Source: an uncultured Sulfitobacter sp. | GTDB taxonomy: Bacteria > Pseudomonadota > Alphaproteobacteria > Rhodobacterales > Rhodobacteraceae | Assembly: GCA_947502265.1 (NCBI GenBank) | Contig: CANMZB010000006.1 | Coordinates: 1-64,000, forward strand | DNA length: 64,000 nt | Direction: 5' to 3' | Shown: one piece after another, positions 26,393 through 35,350 of the stretch | How positions within the stretch are numbered: position 1 is the stretch's first letter | Layout of the letters: the number at the start of each line of letters is the position of its first letter | The notes under the pieces: model-generated | Told to the model about the DNA's origin: nothing | Database searches by the model: none | Seen by the model: only the letters and a program-made list of their open reading frames with translations | Program-made: the position numbers and the translations under genes

Positions 26393-26963
26393 GACCCGCG
26401 CGCACGGTTGGCCTGCGGGTGCCAAGGTGGCGGCGCTTTGCGCGGCATCGGTGGCGTTATTTGCGGCATCCGCATTGTGGATGCAGGCGGCGGTGGGCAT
26501 TGGTGTGATGGTGCTGTACGCGCTGCCGGGCCGGATATTTTTGCGCCACGGGATGCAACGGCTTTGGCCACTTTGGCCGTTTATCGTTTTGGTGCTGGTT
26601 TGGCATGTGGTGACGGGTGCGCCCGCCGACGGGGCGATGATTGCGCTGCGGATGCTTAACGCCGTGGCGCTGGCCAATCTGGTGACGATGACCACAACGC
26701 TGGACGGGATGATGGGCGTGGTGCGATGGCTTTTGACGCCGCTGCGCGCGTTGGGCTTGAATTTGCGCGCAGTCGAGCTTGCGGTTGCGCTTGTGATCCG
26801 CTTTACGCCTGTTCTGGCGGCCAAGGGCCGGATGCTGGCGCTGGCGTGGCGCGCGCGGGCGCGGCGCAGGGCGGGATGGCGGGTGATTGTGCCGTTCATG
26901 GTGCTGGCGCTTGACGATGCCGATCATGTGGCCGAAGCGCTGCGTGCGCGCGGCGGATTGTAA
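26367..26963 (+). CDS. bioN: Biotin ECF transporter transmembrane subunit BioN
   Basis: The 198-residue T-component of the BioMNY transporter, with about five hydrophobic segments. Coupling-helix sequences with Ala-Arg-Gly-type signatures appear as LAWRARARRR (about 155-164) and AEALRARGG at the C-terminus. The overlap with bioM and the 24-bp gap to bioY fit one operon. Confidence 0.9.
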   Translation: MISLTSPVKTRAHGWPAGAKVAALCAASVALFAASALWMQAAVGIGVMVLYALPGRIFLRHGMQRLWPLWPFIVLVLVWHVVTGAPADGAMIALRMLNAVALANLVTMTTTLDGMMGVVRWLLTPLRALGLNLRAVELAVALVIRFTPVLAAKGRMLALAWRARARRRAGWRVIVPFMVLALDDADHVAEALRARGGL

Positions 26964-26987
26964 CAACTGAACGAAAGATATCATTTC

Positions 26988-27533
26988 ATGGAACGCTCAC
27001 TGACCCAAATCGCCCTTTTCGCCGCGCTTATTGCGGCGCTTGGCCTGATCCCGCAGCTTACATTGGCATTTGGAGTGCCGGTAACGGCGCAAAGCCTCGG
27101 GATTATGCTGTGTGGGACGGTTTTGGGCGCCAAGCGCGGCGGGCTGGCGGCGCTGTTGTTCGTTGGGTTGGTCGCGATTGGGCTGCCTCTGTTGGCGGGC
27201 GGGCGCGGCGGATTAGGGCTGTTTGCCTCGCCGACGGCGGGCTTTCTGATCGGCTTTCCTGTGGCGGCTTTTGCCACCGGTTGGGTGACAGAGCGGTTAA
27301 GCGGGATGGGAGTCGCATGGGCGGCGGGGATAGCGGCGCTGATCGGGGGCGTTGTCGTGCTTTACGCGTTCGGGGTGACGGGCATGTCACTGGTGCTTGG
27401 CAAAACATGGCTGGAAGCGGCGTTGTTGATGACGGCGTTTATTCCGGGTGATGTGATCAAGGCGGTGCTGGCCGCGCTGGTCACGGCGGCGTTGTACCGC
27501 GCGCGGCCTGCCAGCGTTGCGTCACGCGCGTAA
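26988..27533 (+). CDS. bioY: Biotin transporter substrate-binding subunit BioY
   Basis: A 181-residue six-helix S-component that captures biotin. Visible BioY features are PVTAQSLGIMLCGTVLGAKRGG, the loop LPLLAGGRGGLGLFASPTAGFLIGF-type sequence (about 65-90), and FIPGDVIKAVLAALV near the end. It ends overlapping by 12 bp the end of the convergent thiolase gene. Confidence 0.95.
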   Translation: MERSLTQIALFAALIAALGLIPQLTLAFGVPVTAQSLGIMLCGTVLGAKRGGLAALLFVGLVAIGLPLLAGGRGGLGLFASPTAGFLIGFPVAAFATGWVTERLSGMGVAWAAGIAALIGGVVVLYAFGVTGMSLVLGKTWLEAALLMTAFIPGDVIKAVLAALVTAALYRARPASVASRA

Positions 27534-28625
27534 CAAAAGCGCCGTTGCGGTACCGCCTGCGGCGGCGATGGTGGCAAGGCCGGTGCCGCCGCCCCGTGCC
27601 AAAAGCGTATGATACAGGCGCACCGCGTTAACGGTGCCGGATGCACCAATGGGATGGCCGCGCGCCAATGATCCACCGCCTGTATTCACGCGCGCGGGAT
27701 CAAGGCCCGCGCCCTGCACACAGGCGATGGCTTGCACGGCAAACGCTTCCATGACCTCGGCGGTCTCGATCCGGTCGCTGCGTATTCCCGTCTGGTCCTG
27801 CGTTGCGCGGATTGCGGCCAGCGGGGCGATGCCCGGCATCTCGGGCCGGTCCCCGCGCGTGGCCCCGCCAAGAAGGGTAACGCCCTGCGCGCCCAAGCTG
27901 CGGCGCATCTGCTCTGACACCACGACACAAAATGCGGCCCCGTCTGCGGCCACGCTCGTGTTGGCGGCGGTGATGGTGCCGTGAACTGTTTTCGCGCGTG
28001 CGGCCAGCGCGGGCGTGAGGCGGCGGGTGAAAGGATCGCGGGCGATGCCGTTGATTGCGACGATCTCTTGCGGCAGGGGCAGAGTTTCCAACGCCTTGCG
28101 GTGGCTTTCGATGGCCCATGTGTCCTGCGCCTCTTTGGAAATGTCCAAATCGCGGGCGAGCCGGTCGGCGGCGGTGGCCATATCGGGGTCGCGGTCGGGC
28201 CAGGGGGCGAAAGGCGGTTGGTCATAGGGTTCAGGCGCGCGGCCATCGGCGAAGGTACGCAGGCGTGTCGGGCGGCGGGAGAAGCTTTCGACTCCGCCAG
28301 CCACCACCACATCGGCGGTGCCGCTTTCGACCATCAGCTTTGCCAGCAGCAGCGCATCCAGCCCGCCCGCGCATTGGCGATCAATGGTAAGGCCCGCGAT
28401 ACGTTCCGGCAAACCGGCGGCAAGGGCGATGAGCCTTGCGGGGTTGCCACCGCCGCCGATGGCGTTCGACACGATCACCTCGTCTACCTGCATGGGGTCG
28501 ATGCCCGCTTGCGCAAGGGCGGCTTGAAGCACCGGCGCGCCAAGGGCGTCAAGCGACAGAGCGGCGAACGCCCCGCCACGCGGGACCACCGCCGAGCGGC
28601 AGGCAGCGATAAGCGTGGCGGTCAT
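27522..28625 (-). CDS. Thiolase-family protein linked to biotin genes (YhfS-like)
   Basis: A 367-residue thiolase with the nucleophile Cys85 in TIDRQCAGGLDALL and the active-site histidine in GGGSLARGHPIGASG. The C-terminal block, where biosynthetic and degradative thiolases have a second catalytic cysteine followed by GGG, reads ATIAAAGGTATALL. The second cysteine therefore appears to be alanine, and normal thiolase chemistry may be altered. It overlaps the upstream ligase gene by 4 bp. A ligase plus thiolase pair beside bioY recalls yhfT-yhfS next to the bioY gene yhfU in Bacillus, so a biotin-linked acyl-CoA function is suggested, unproven. Confidence 0.82.
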   Translation of the reverse strand: MTATLIAACRSAVVPRGGAFAALSLDALGAPVLQAALAQAGIDPMQVDEVIVSNAIGGGGNPARLIALAAGLPERIAGLTIDRQCAGGLDALLLAKLMVESGTADVVVAGGVESFSRRPTRLRTFADGRAPEPYDQPPFAPWPDRDPDMATAADRLARDLDISKEAQDTWAIESHRKALETLPLPQEIVAINGIARDPFTRRLTPALAARAKTVHGTITAANTSVAADGAAFCVVVSEQMRRSLGAQGVTLLGGATRGDRPEMPGIAPLAAIRATQDQTGIRSDRIETAEVMEAFAVQAIACVQGAGLDPARVNTGGGSLARGHPIGASGTVNAVRLYHTLLARGGGTGLATIAAAGGTATALLLRA

Positions 28626-29854
28626 GGCGCGGCCTCAATAATTGTCGCGATGCGCGCGAGATCGGGTTTGCCCGAGGCAAGGAGCGGGAAGGGATCAAGG
28701 AAATGCACCGCGCGCGGCGTTGTATGGGTGCCAAGGGCGGTGCGGCAGTGGATCTTGATGCGGGTGGCCAGAGCAGGGTCGGCAGCGCCACAGATCGCGG
28801 CGACAAGGTGATGGCCGCGCAAGGGATCGGGCAGGGCCAGCACGACGCAATGCTCGAACGCCTCAAGCGCCATGAGATGCGCTTCGACTTCTTCGAGAAA
28901 TACGTTCTGGTCCGCGATTGTCACCATACGCCCTGCGCGGCCTTGCAGGAAGAGATTGCCTTGCGTGTCGACGTAACCTTGCTCGCCCACTGTCAGGTAT
29001 GCGCCTTCGCGGCGGGTGTGTGCGCTGTTGCCGTTGAGATAGCGTAGGAACAGATAGGGGCTGCGGACCCAGATTGTGCCGCTGCCGGATGTTGGCTTGC
29101 CGCGCGCATCGCGCACTGTGATCTCGACTTGGGGATAGGCGCGGCCCACCGAACCTGCGGGCGTGTCAGCTGTGCCAAGGGCGATAAAGCTGCTTTCGGC
29201 GGCACCGTAGAAAACATGAAGCGCGGCATTGGGGCAGAGCGCCGCCACCTGTGCGCGCGTCCGCGCATCAAGCGCGCCACCGCCGCACAGAATCAGGCGC
29301 AGGCGCGGCAGGGGAGCGGCCCGCGCGATCAGGCGCAGCTGTGTCGGGGTGGCGTAAAGAATCGTGCAACCGGCGGTGCGTAACTGAGCCGCCTGAGCGG
29401 CCGGTGACATATCGCAGAGGCCATGGACATCGAGGCCTAGATGCAGTCCCTCAAGCACACCGTAAAGCGCAAGCGAATGGGTCAGCGCGCCCAGAACGGC
29501 GATGCTGTCCTGCGCGGTGTAGGCGAAAAGGGCGGCGTTGGTGGCGAAACTGCGGGTCCATGACGGCTGGCTGCGCAGGATCGCCTTGGGCGCGCCGGAC
29601 GTGCCGCCGGTCAGCGTGGCGAAATGATCGGCAGGGAGGGTGGCCAGACCGTCAGGCGTGGTTTCGGTGATGCAGAACGGCTGGCCGGTTCCAAGCGTTG
29701 CGCCGAGCGCTGTGAGGCAAGCGTTCAGCGGGCGGGGTGGAATCAGGCGCTGCGGGGGGCAGGCGGTCGGGCGGATCTGCGTATCACCCGCAAAGGCGGT
29801 AGCGCGCGGGTGCCAGCGAAAGCGGCTGTCGGGAAGGGAAAGGGGTGCAATCAT
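28622..29854 (-). CDS. AMP-forming acyl-CoA ligase linked to biotin genes (YhfT-like)
   Basis: A 410-residue ANL-superfamily adenylating enzyme. The phosphate loop is TLTGGTSGAPKAI (about residues 80-92), the A5 region FYGAAESSFI, the hinge region GYVDTQGNLFLQGRAGRMV, and the catalytic C-terminal lysine sits in LASGKPDLARI. It is shorter than typical fatty acyl-CoA ligases because the N-terminal subdomain is reduced. The start at 29854 (MIAPLSLPDS) is preferred over one 15 codons upstream. It is cotranscribed with the thiolase and convergent with bioMNY; the carboxylic acid it activates is unknown. Confidence 0.82.
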   Translation of the reverse strand: MIAPLSLPDSRFRWHPRATAFAGDTQIRPTACPPQRLIPPRPLNACLTALGATLGTGQPFCITETTPDGLATLPADHFATLTGGTSGAPKAILRSQPSWTRSFATNAALFAYTAQDSIAVLGALTHSLALYGVLEGLHLGLDVHGLCDMSPAAQAAQLRTAGCTILYATPTQLRLIARAAPLPRLRLILCGGGALDARTRAQVAALCPNAALHVFYGAAESSFIALGTADTPAGSVGRAYPQVEITVRDARGKPTSGSGTIWVRSPYLFLRYLNGNSAHTRREGAYLTVGEQGYVDTQGNLFLQGRAGRMVTIADQNVFLEEVEAHLMALEAFEHCVVLALPDPLRGHHLVAAICGAADPALATRIKIHCRTALGTHTTPRAVHFLDPFPLLASGKPDLARIATIIEAAP

Positions 29855-29973
29855 GCCTTGGCATAACAAAGCCGGAGAGCCCCTGCCAGCGCCGTGCAAA
29901 GAAGGGGTCGCGCATGGCGGGCTGCTTGCTTATGCTGCGGCTTAAAGATGTACCTTTAAGGAGGAGTTAACCG

Positions 29974-30960
29974 ATGACCCAGATGATGCGCGCCGTAGAA
30001 ATTTCTGAACCCGGCGGTCCGGATGTATTGAAAATAACCGAGCGCCCGATGCCCGAGGCCGGACAGGGGCAGGTGGTGATCAAGGTCGCCTATGCCGGTG
30101 TGAACCGGCCTGATGCCCTGCAACGGGCGGGTGCCTATGCGCCGCCGCCAAACGCCAGCGATTTGCCCGGGCTGGAGGCCTCCGGCGAGGTTGTTGCGGT
30201 CGGAACGGGCGTGTCGGAAGTCGCCATTGGCGATCAGGTCTGTGCGTTGTTGCCCGGTGGTGGCTATGCGGAATATGTGGCGACTCCTGCGGCACATTGT
30301 TTGCCGGTCCCAAAGGGGATGACCCTGAAACAGGCGGCCTGTCTGCCCGAAACGTTCTTTACTGTATGGTCGAACGTGTTCATGCGCGGGGGGCTGAAGG
30401 CAGGCGAGCGGATTTTGATTCACGGCGGCTCGTCGGGGATCGGGACAACCGCGATTCAGCTGGCGGTTGCGTTCGGCGCGCGGGTGTTTGCGACGGCGGG
30501 CAGTGCGGACAAATGCGCGGCCTGTGTCGATCTGGGCGCGGAGCGCGCGATCAACTATCGCGAGGAAGATTTCGTAGCGGTGATGGCGGAGATGGGCGGG
30601 GCAGACCTTATTCTGGATATGGTGGGCGGCGATTACATCGCGCGCAACATCAAGGCGCTGGATCTGGACGGACGGCTGGTGCAGATCGCGTTTTTGCAGG
30701 GACCAAAGGCCGAGATCAACTTTGCTCCGATGATGACGAAACGGCTGACGATCACGGGTTCAACGCTGCGCCCGCAGTCCGATCTGGCCAAGGCACGCAT
30801 TGCGACCGAATTGCGTGAAGCGGTTTGGCCGCTTCTGGATGCCGGGCGGATTGCACCGGTGATGGATAGCGAATTCGGCTTTGAAGAAGCCGGCATGGCC
30901 CATGCGCGGATGGAGGGCAGCACCCACATCGGCAAGATCGTCCTTAAAATCGGTGGCTGA
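29974..30960 (+). CDS. NAD(P)H-quinone oxidoreductase (zeta-crystallin/QOR type)
   Basis: A zinc-independent MDR-superfamily reductase of 328 residues, similar to the PIG3/QOR group. Motifs are MRAVEISEPGGPDVLK, AYAGVNRPDALQRAG, the coenzyme site ILIHGGSSGIGTTAIQLA (about 142-160) and FATAGSADKC. A very strong AAGGAGG site precedes the ATG. It probably reduces quinones or alkenals with NADPH. It is a single gene with a downstream dispersed motif and bidirectional terminator. Confidence 0.92.
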   Translation: MTQMMRAVEISEPGGPDVLKITERPMPEAGQGQVVIKVAYAGVNRPDALQRAGAYAPPPNASDLPGLEASGEVVAVGTGVSEVAIGDQVCALLPGGGYAEYVATPAAHCLPVPKGMTLKQAACLPETFFTVWSNVFMRGGLKAGERILIHGGSSGIGTTAIQLAVAFGARVFATAGSADKCAACVDLGAERAINYREEDFVAVMAEMGGADLILDMVGGDYIARNIKALDLDGRLVQIAFLQGPKAEINFAPMMTKRLTITGSTLRPQSDLAKARIATELREAVWPLLDAGRIAPVMDSEFGFEEAGMAHARMEGSTHIGKIVLKIGG

Positions 30961-31043
30961 CCCAAAAGCCGCGCATTCGCGCGATTCGATTCTATGATCT
31001 GGCGCGCCGTCGCAGGCGGTTCGGCGTGTGGCAGAGGGCGGGA

Positions 31044-31067
31044 TTGAGTTTATTGGCCAAATGAAGC
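31044..31067 (+). repeat. Dispersed intergenic motif, copy 4
   Basis: The same 24 bp as copies 1 and 2, preceded by GAGGGCGGGA. It lies between convergent genes (quinone oxidoreductase and RNase T2), just before their shared terminator. Confidence 0.85.
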
Positions 31068-31073
31068 CTCCGG

Positions 31074-31100
31074 GGCCCGTGCAAAATGCGCGGGCCTTTT
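31074..31100. terminator. Bidirectional terminator
   Basis: GGCCCGTGCA-AAA-TGCGCGGGCC gives a 10-bp stem with one wobble pair, followed by TTTT on the plus strand. It sits between convergent genes, 4 bp from the RNase T2 stop. Confidence 0.7.
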
Positions 31101-31104
31101 GCGG

Positions 31105-31743
31105 TTAGCGGGCGGGGGTAAAGATTGCATCTTTGATGCGGCAGTCCTGGATAACGTCCTGACCGCAGGGCACCGGTTTCAGGTCGCGCGACAGGCAGAT
31201 GCGTGCCTCCTGAATGTAGCCTTGTTTGCAGGTGATGGTGATGCCGTCCGGCTTGATCATCGGGTTCGCCTTGAGAAATGCCTCTTCGATTACGGCGGCG
31301 GGCAGGCGCAGGGGGCGGTCGATCTTGCGTAAAATGCCGGGGCGGGTGATGGTGGCGTAGGCGCGGCGCGAGAGCGCAAAATATTGTTCTGCCGTCAGAT
31401 TTGTGCAGGTGCCGTGTTTTTTCCATTGATGCCATGCGAGGCCGGAGGTGCCCATGATACCTGCCATGTCCGCTGTCATATTGCGCGAGGGAGGGCGGTT
31501 TGCGGTCTGGCAATAGGAGGGAAAGCCGCGATGGAACTGGGGCCAGAGGCCGTGCAAAATCCAGCCGTGATCGCGCGATGTTTCGCATTGCGGCGAGCGG
31601 CGGGCATCTCCCTCAAGGGCGCACCAGTTCGCCGACCAGCTGAGGCTGAGGACGTAATAATCAAACGTGCCTGCGCGTTCGCCCTTGGCCGAGGCGGGAA
31701 AGGCCAGCAGGCAGAGCGTAAAAAGGAGGATCAGCTTGTGCAT
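31105..31743 (-). CDS. Ribonuclease T2 family protein, exported
   Basis: A 212-residue secreted/periplasmic endoribonuclease that cleaves RNA through 2',3'-cyclic phosphates. Residues 1-19 form a signal peptide (LILLFTLCLLAFPASA). Both active-site blocks are intact: CAS I HGLWPQ with His64 and CAS II WHQWKKHGTC with His105, Lys109 and His110. Several cysteines suggest disulfides. It stands alone, divergent from trcR. Confidence 0.95.
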   Translation of the reverse strand: MHKLILLFTLCLLAFPASAKGERAGTFDYYVLSLSWSANWCALEGDARRSPQCETSRDHGWILHGLWPQFHRGFPSYCQTANRPPSRNMTADMAGIMGTSGLAWHQWKKHGTCTNLTAEQYFALSRRAYATITRPGILRKIDRPLRLPAAVIEEAFLKANPMIKPDGITITCKQGYIQEARICLSRDLKPVPCGQDVIQDCRIKDAIFTPAR

Positions 31744-31870
31744 CTGGGGTCTTTCCTTATGAGCGGTATTTATCTATATAAGCCACAAGTTCCCCAAAAT
31801 TGGAAACGGTTCCGGCCTCCGGGACAGCCTGCTTCAGGCGACGGGGAAGGTGCGTTTATAGGAGATTAAT

Positions 31871-32641
31871 ATGTCGAAACTGCTTCACCCCAAAGCGACT
31901 GCCGTTTGGTTGGTTGATAACACCACGATGAGCTTTATCCAGATCGCGGATTTCGTTGGCATGCACGAGCTGGAAATTCAGGGCATCGCGGATGGTGACG
32001 TGGCTGTGGGGGTCAAAGGGTTTGACCCGATCGCCAACCAACAGTTGGATCAGGCGCAAATCGACAAGGCGCAGGATAATCCGATGTACCGGCTTACCGT
32101 CAAGCCGAACGCCGCTGCCGAGGGGGAAGAGAAGCGCCGTGGTCCGCGTTATACGCCGCTGAGCAAGCGTCAGGACCGGCCTGCGTCGATCCTGTGGTTG
32201 GTCAAGTTCCATCCGGAACTGAGCGATGCGCAGGTGAGCAAGCTGGTGGGCACGACCAAGCCGACCATTCAGGCGATCCGCGAGCGGACGCATTGGAACA
32301 TTTCCAACATCCAGCCGATTGATCCCGTGGCGCTGGGCCTGTGCAAGCAGTCCGAGCTGGACGCCGCCGTTCAGAAAGCAGCAGCCAAGAAAGCGGCCGC
32401 TGGCGAAGTGATGAACGATGACGAGCGCCGCAAGCTGGTGAGCACCGAGCAGAGCCTTGGCATGGATGCGGAGACCAAGATACCGACGGCCATCGAAGGG
32501 CTGGAGACATTTACGCTGTCCGGGTCGACCGATGACGAGGACGAAGAAAAGAAAGAGAGCGACTTCTCCGATGCGGAGAGCTTTTTCAACCTGCCTGATG
32601 ACGGTGATGACGACGACGATGAGGAAGCTGATCGCAAATAG
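31871..32641 (+). CDS. trcR: DUF1013 cell-cycle transcriptional regulator TrcR
   Basis: A 256-residue alphaproteobacterial protein: MSKLLHPKATAVWLVDNT at the N-terminus, a helix-turn-helix-like IADFVGMHELEIQGIADG, a basic middle (KRRGPRYTPLSKRQDRPASILWLVKFHPELSDAQ) [about 88-122], a second HTH-like SKLVGTTKPTIQAIRERTHWN, and a strongly acidic C-terminus. The family is associated with RNA polymerase and cell-cycle transcription, including ctrA control. A TAGGAG site precedes the start. It ends at a terminator hairpin. Confidence 0.9.
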   Translation: MSKLLHPKATAVWLVDNTTMSFIQIADFVGMHELEIQGIADGDVAVGVKGFDPIANQQLDQAQIDKAQDNPMYRLTVKPNAAAEGEEKRRGPRYTPLSKRQDRPASILWLVKFHPELSDAQVSKLVGTTKPTIQAIRERTHWNISNIQPIDPVALGLCKQSELDAAVQKAAAKKAAAGEVMNDDERRKLVSTEQSLGMDAETKIPTAIEGLETFTLSGSTDDEDEEKKESDFSDAESFFNLPDDGDDDDDEEADRK

Positions 32642-32700
32642 TCAGGTTTTCCGGTTCACGCCGGAACCTACTGCAATCGGGCGGTGTTAATCCACCGGAA

Positions 32701-32727
32701 GGAGCGTCCGGCTTTGGGCGCTCCTTT
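32701..32727 (+). terminator. Terminator after trcR
   Basis: GGAGCGTCC-GGCTTT-GGGCGCTCC forms a 9-bp stem with one wobble pair, followed by TTT and a T-rich stretch. Confidence 0.65.
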
Positions 32728-32759
32728 CGATTTTGCTGTATGAAGTGATTGTTTCGCCG

Positions 32760-33860
32760 ATGTCCGCGATGATTGTCTACGTCTTTTTGTACGCTTTTGC
32801 CGCGCTTATGGTGCTGGCAAGTGTGCTGCCGCTTTTGAAGGTGCCACATGGGGCCATCAGGGCGTTCGAGTTCCCACGCGTACAGCTGTTCTGGGTCGCG
32901 ATTGCGTTGATGGGGGTGTCTGTCTGGATCGACGGGGCGCGCCTTGTCGGGCTGGTGTTCGGGGCTGTGGCGCTTTTGCAGGTCGTCTACATTGTCAAAT
33001 TCACACCGGTATGGTGGCGTCAAACGCTGGATGCCGCAGACGCCTTGCGGCGTGACACCCGCCACCACATCAGTTTTCTGTCGGCCAACGTCAAAAAATC
33101 TAACCGTGATTATGGCAGGTTGATCGCACTTACGCGCCGTGAAAAGCCTGACGTTTTGATGGCGATCGAGGTGGATGATGACTGGATCAACGGGCTCGAA
33201 GAGGGGCTGGGTGATCTGTATCCTCATTGGATCAAGGTTCCGAAAGACACCGGTTACGGGCTTTGTGTGATGTCGCGTCTTGAGTTGCCGGAAACAGAAG
33301 TGCGCGAAATTCTGACCGAGGGGGTGCCGTCGATCAAAGTTACCGTGCGGTTGCGTTCGGGCGAGGATGTGCGGCTTTATGTGGTGCATCCCGAGCCGCC
33401 TGTCGCGACGCATGATACCAAGGGACGCGATGGCGAAATCGCGTTGGTCGGGATGGAAGCCGCGCAGGACAGGCTGCCTGCGGTTGTAAGTGGTGATCTG
33501 AATGATGTGGCATGGTCAACGACCACGCGGCGCTTTCAGCGGCTGTCGGGGTTGTTGGATCCGCGGGTGGGGCGCGGGTTTTACAATACGTTCAGCGCGT
33601 TTCACTGGTGGGCGCGCTGGCCGCTGGACCATCTGTTTCACGATGCACAATTCCGCCAGTTGGGTATGTCGCGGCTGGACAAGATCGGATCAGACCACTT
33701 TCCGATGCTGTTCAAGCTGGCTTTGGCCGAGAGCAAGTCAGATATATGCGAGATCGAGGACGCCTGTGTGGAGGAGGAAGCGGAGGTCAAAGAGATCATC
33801 CGCGAGGAACACGCGCGCGACCGGACGGCGATTGGAAGTGATTGGGAAGACGAGGATTAG
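32760..33860 (+). CDS. Membrane-anchored endonuclease/exonuclease/phosphatase family protein
   Basis: The 366-residue product starts with about three membrane helices (residues 1-80: IVYVFLYAFAALMVLASVLPLL, LFWVAIALMGVSVW, LVGLVFGAVALLQVVY). An EEP hydrolase domain follows: FLSANVKKSNRDY with the metal-site Asn, MAIEVDDDW, VVSGDLND, and the C-terminal GSDHFPMLF with the catalytic His. Relatives hydrolyse phosphodiesters of DNA, lipids or inositides. The ATG at 32760 is preferred to an upstream TTG. A charged, glutamate-rich tail follows the domain. Substrate unknown. Confidence 0.85.
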   Translation: MSAMIVYVFLYAFAALMVLASVLPLLKVPHGAIRAFEFPRVQLFWVAIALMGVSVWIDGARLVGLVFGAVALLQVVYIVKFTPVWWRQTLDAADALRRDTRHHISFLSANVKKSNRDYGRLIALTRREKPDVLMAIEVDDDWINGLEEGLGDLYPHWIKVPKDTGYGLCVMSRLELPETEVREILTEGVPSIKVTVRLRSGEDVRLYVVHPEPPVATHDTKGRDGEIALVGMEAAQDRLPAVVSGDLNDVAWSTTTRRFQRLSGLLDPRVGRGFYNTFSAFHWWARWPLDHLFHDAQFRQLGMSRLDKIGSDHFPMLFKLALAESKSDICEIEDACVEEEAEVKEIIREEHARDRTAIGSDWEDED

Positions 33861-33964
33861 ACATGGCATTTAGGACGCAGTGATTCTCACCGCTAAAGTA
33901 TTTTCGGGGCATTGCATTTTCCATCTTGCACGAATCCCGCAACAGCTTAAATGCGGCTTTACAG

Positions 33965-34090
33965 ACGCCAACGCACGCGCCTCTGGCCGGTCAGACTTCC
34001 ACTGATTGACCCGCGTTTATGCAGCGACGGTAACGTCTCTTGAAACGACACTCGGGGATAGAGATCCCTCTTTGCTCTTTGGAGATGACC
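33965..34090 (+). promoter_or_regulatory. Structured 5' leader resembling the speF RNA
   Basis: A 230-base untranslated stretch precedes the decarboxylase. Its 3' part includes a GGGGAT-AGAG-ATCCCT hairpin, then CTCTTTGCTCTTTGGAG carrying the ribosome-binding site. The layout and these sequence blocks match my recollection of the speF motif, a conserved RNA upstream of ornithine decarboxylase genes in alphaproteobacteria. The 5' boundary is approximate. Confidence 0.5.
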
Positions 34091-35263
34091 ATGAACGCTA
34101 CAGTCCCCGGCGCCCTGCGCGCCGCAACTCCCGTGTATTCCGACCCCGCTGCGGCTTTCATTGCTGCGCATGATTTTGATCGTCCGACACTGGTGGTCAG
34201 CCGTGCCAAAGTTGCCAGCGCCTATGACGCGCTGAAATCGGGTTTGGGCGATGCGCATATCCATTACGCGGTCAAGGCAAACCCGGAGCCGCAAATCATT
34301 CGCACACTGGTGCTTAAGGGGTCGGGGTTTGACGCGGCGTCGCGTCAGGAAATCGAGCTGTGCCTGTCCCAAGGGGCCGATCCCGCACATATTTCTTTCG
34401 GCAACACCATCAAACGTGGCGCTGATATTGCTTTTGCCTATGGCGTCGGCGTTCGCCTGTTCGCGGCCGATAGTGAAGCGGAGCTGGAGAAAATAGCGCT
34501 GCACGCCCCCGGTGCGCGTGTTTACCTGCGCCTGATTGTCGAGAACTCGCTTGCGGATTGGCCGCTGTCGCGCAAATTCGGTTGCGCCCCCTCTGCGCTG
34601 CCCGGTCTGCTGGATTGCGCTGCCAAGCTGGGTCTGGTCGCGTATGGCCTGTCCTTTCACGTTGGATCACAAACCCGCCGTGCGGCGTTCTGGTTTCCTG
34701 TTCTGGACCAGATTGCAGCGCTGTGGCACGGTGCGCGTGCCGATGGGCATGACCTGCAACTGCTGAACCTTGGTGGCGGGTTTCCGGCGTTCTACGGCGA
34801 GCATGTCGAAGCACCGCGCAGCTATGCGGCGTCTGTGGTTGACGCGGTGACCGAACGCTTTGGCCATGTGCCGCATCTGATGGCAGAGCCGGGCCGTGGT
34901 CTGGTTGCCGAAGCGGGACATATCGCTGCCGAAGTGCTGTTGGTGAGCCGCAAGTCGGCAGAGGACATGCACCGTTGGGTGTATCTGGACATTGGCCGCT
35001 TTTCCGGTTTGGCGGAAACCGAAGGGGAGGCAATCCGCTATCAGATTGTGACCTCCCACGGCGACGTGGAAACCGGCCCTTGCGTGCTTGCTGGTCCAAG
35101 CTGTGACAGTGCGGATATTCTTTATGAAAAACGCCCGGTCAACTTGCCTTTGGCGCTGCGTCATGGTGACAAGGTGGTGATCCGCAACTGTGGCGCCTAT
35201 ACCAGCTCCTACAGCTCTGTCGGGTTCAATGGATTTCCGCCGCTTGATGTGATCGTTCTGTAA
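34091..35263 (+). CDS. Ornithine/lysine-type PLP decarboxylase (fold type III)
   Basis: A 390-residue alanine-racemase-fold decarboxylase. The PLP lysine is Lys62 in IHYAVKANPEP, followed by GFDAASRQEIELCL, ISFGNTIK, LSFHVGSQT, LNLGGGFPAFYGE and the partner-subunit cysteine loop GPSCDSADILYE near the C-terminus. This is the eukaryotic-like ODC/LdcA type used to make putrescine and, in some strains, cadaverine. The ATG at 34091 is chosen because GGAG sits six bases upstream; the in-frame ATG six bases earlier overlaps that site. A probable polyamine-pathway leader RNA precedes it and a strong terminator follows. Confidence 0.92.
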   Translation: MNATVPGALRAATPVYSDPAAAFIAAHDFDRPTLVVSRAKVASAYDALKSGLGDAHIHYAVKANPEPQIIRTLVLKGSGFDAASRQEIELCLSQGADPAHISFGNTIKRGADIAFAYGVGVRLFAADSEAELEKIALHAPGARVYLRLIVENSLADWPLSRKFGCAPSALPGLLDCAAKLGLVAYGLSFHVGSQTRRAAFWFPVLDQIAALWHGARADGHDLQLLNLGGGFPAFYGEHVEAPRSYAASVVDAVTERFGHVPHLMAEPGRGLVAEAGHIAAEVLLVSRKSAEDMHRWVYLDIGRFSGLAETEGEAIRYQIVTSHGDVETGPCVLAGPSCDSADILYEKRPVNLPLALRHGDKVVIRNCGAYTSSYSSVGFNGFPPLDVIVL

Positions 35264-35292
35264 AGAGCTTTGATCCTTCGCCGCGCGGAATT

Positions 35293-35331
35293 GGCCGTCT
35301 GTTTTGGGAGGAGCAGACGGCCTCACTTTTT
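35293..35331 (+). terminator. Terminator of the decarboxylase gene
   Basis: GGCCGTCTG and CAGACGGCC form a perfect 9-bp stem, followed by TCACTTTTTG. Confidence 0.85.
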
Positions 35332-35350
35332 GCGGTGCGGGCCTGTAGCG

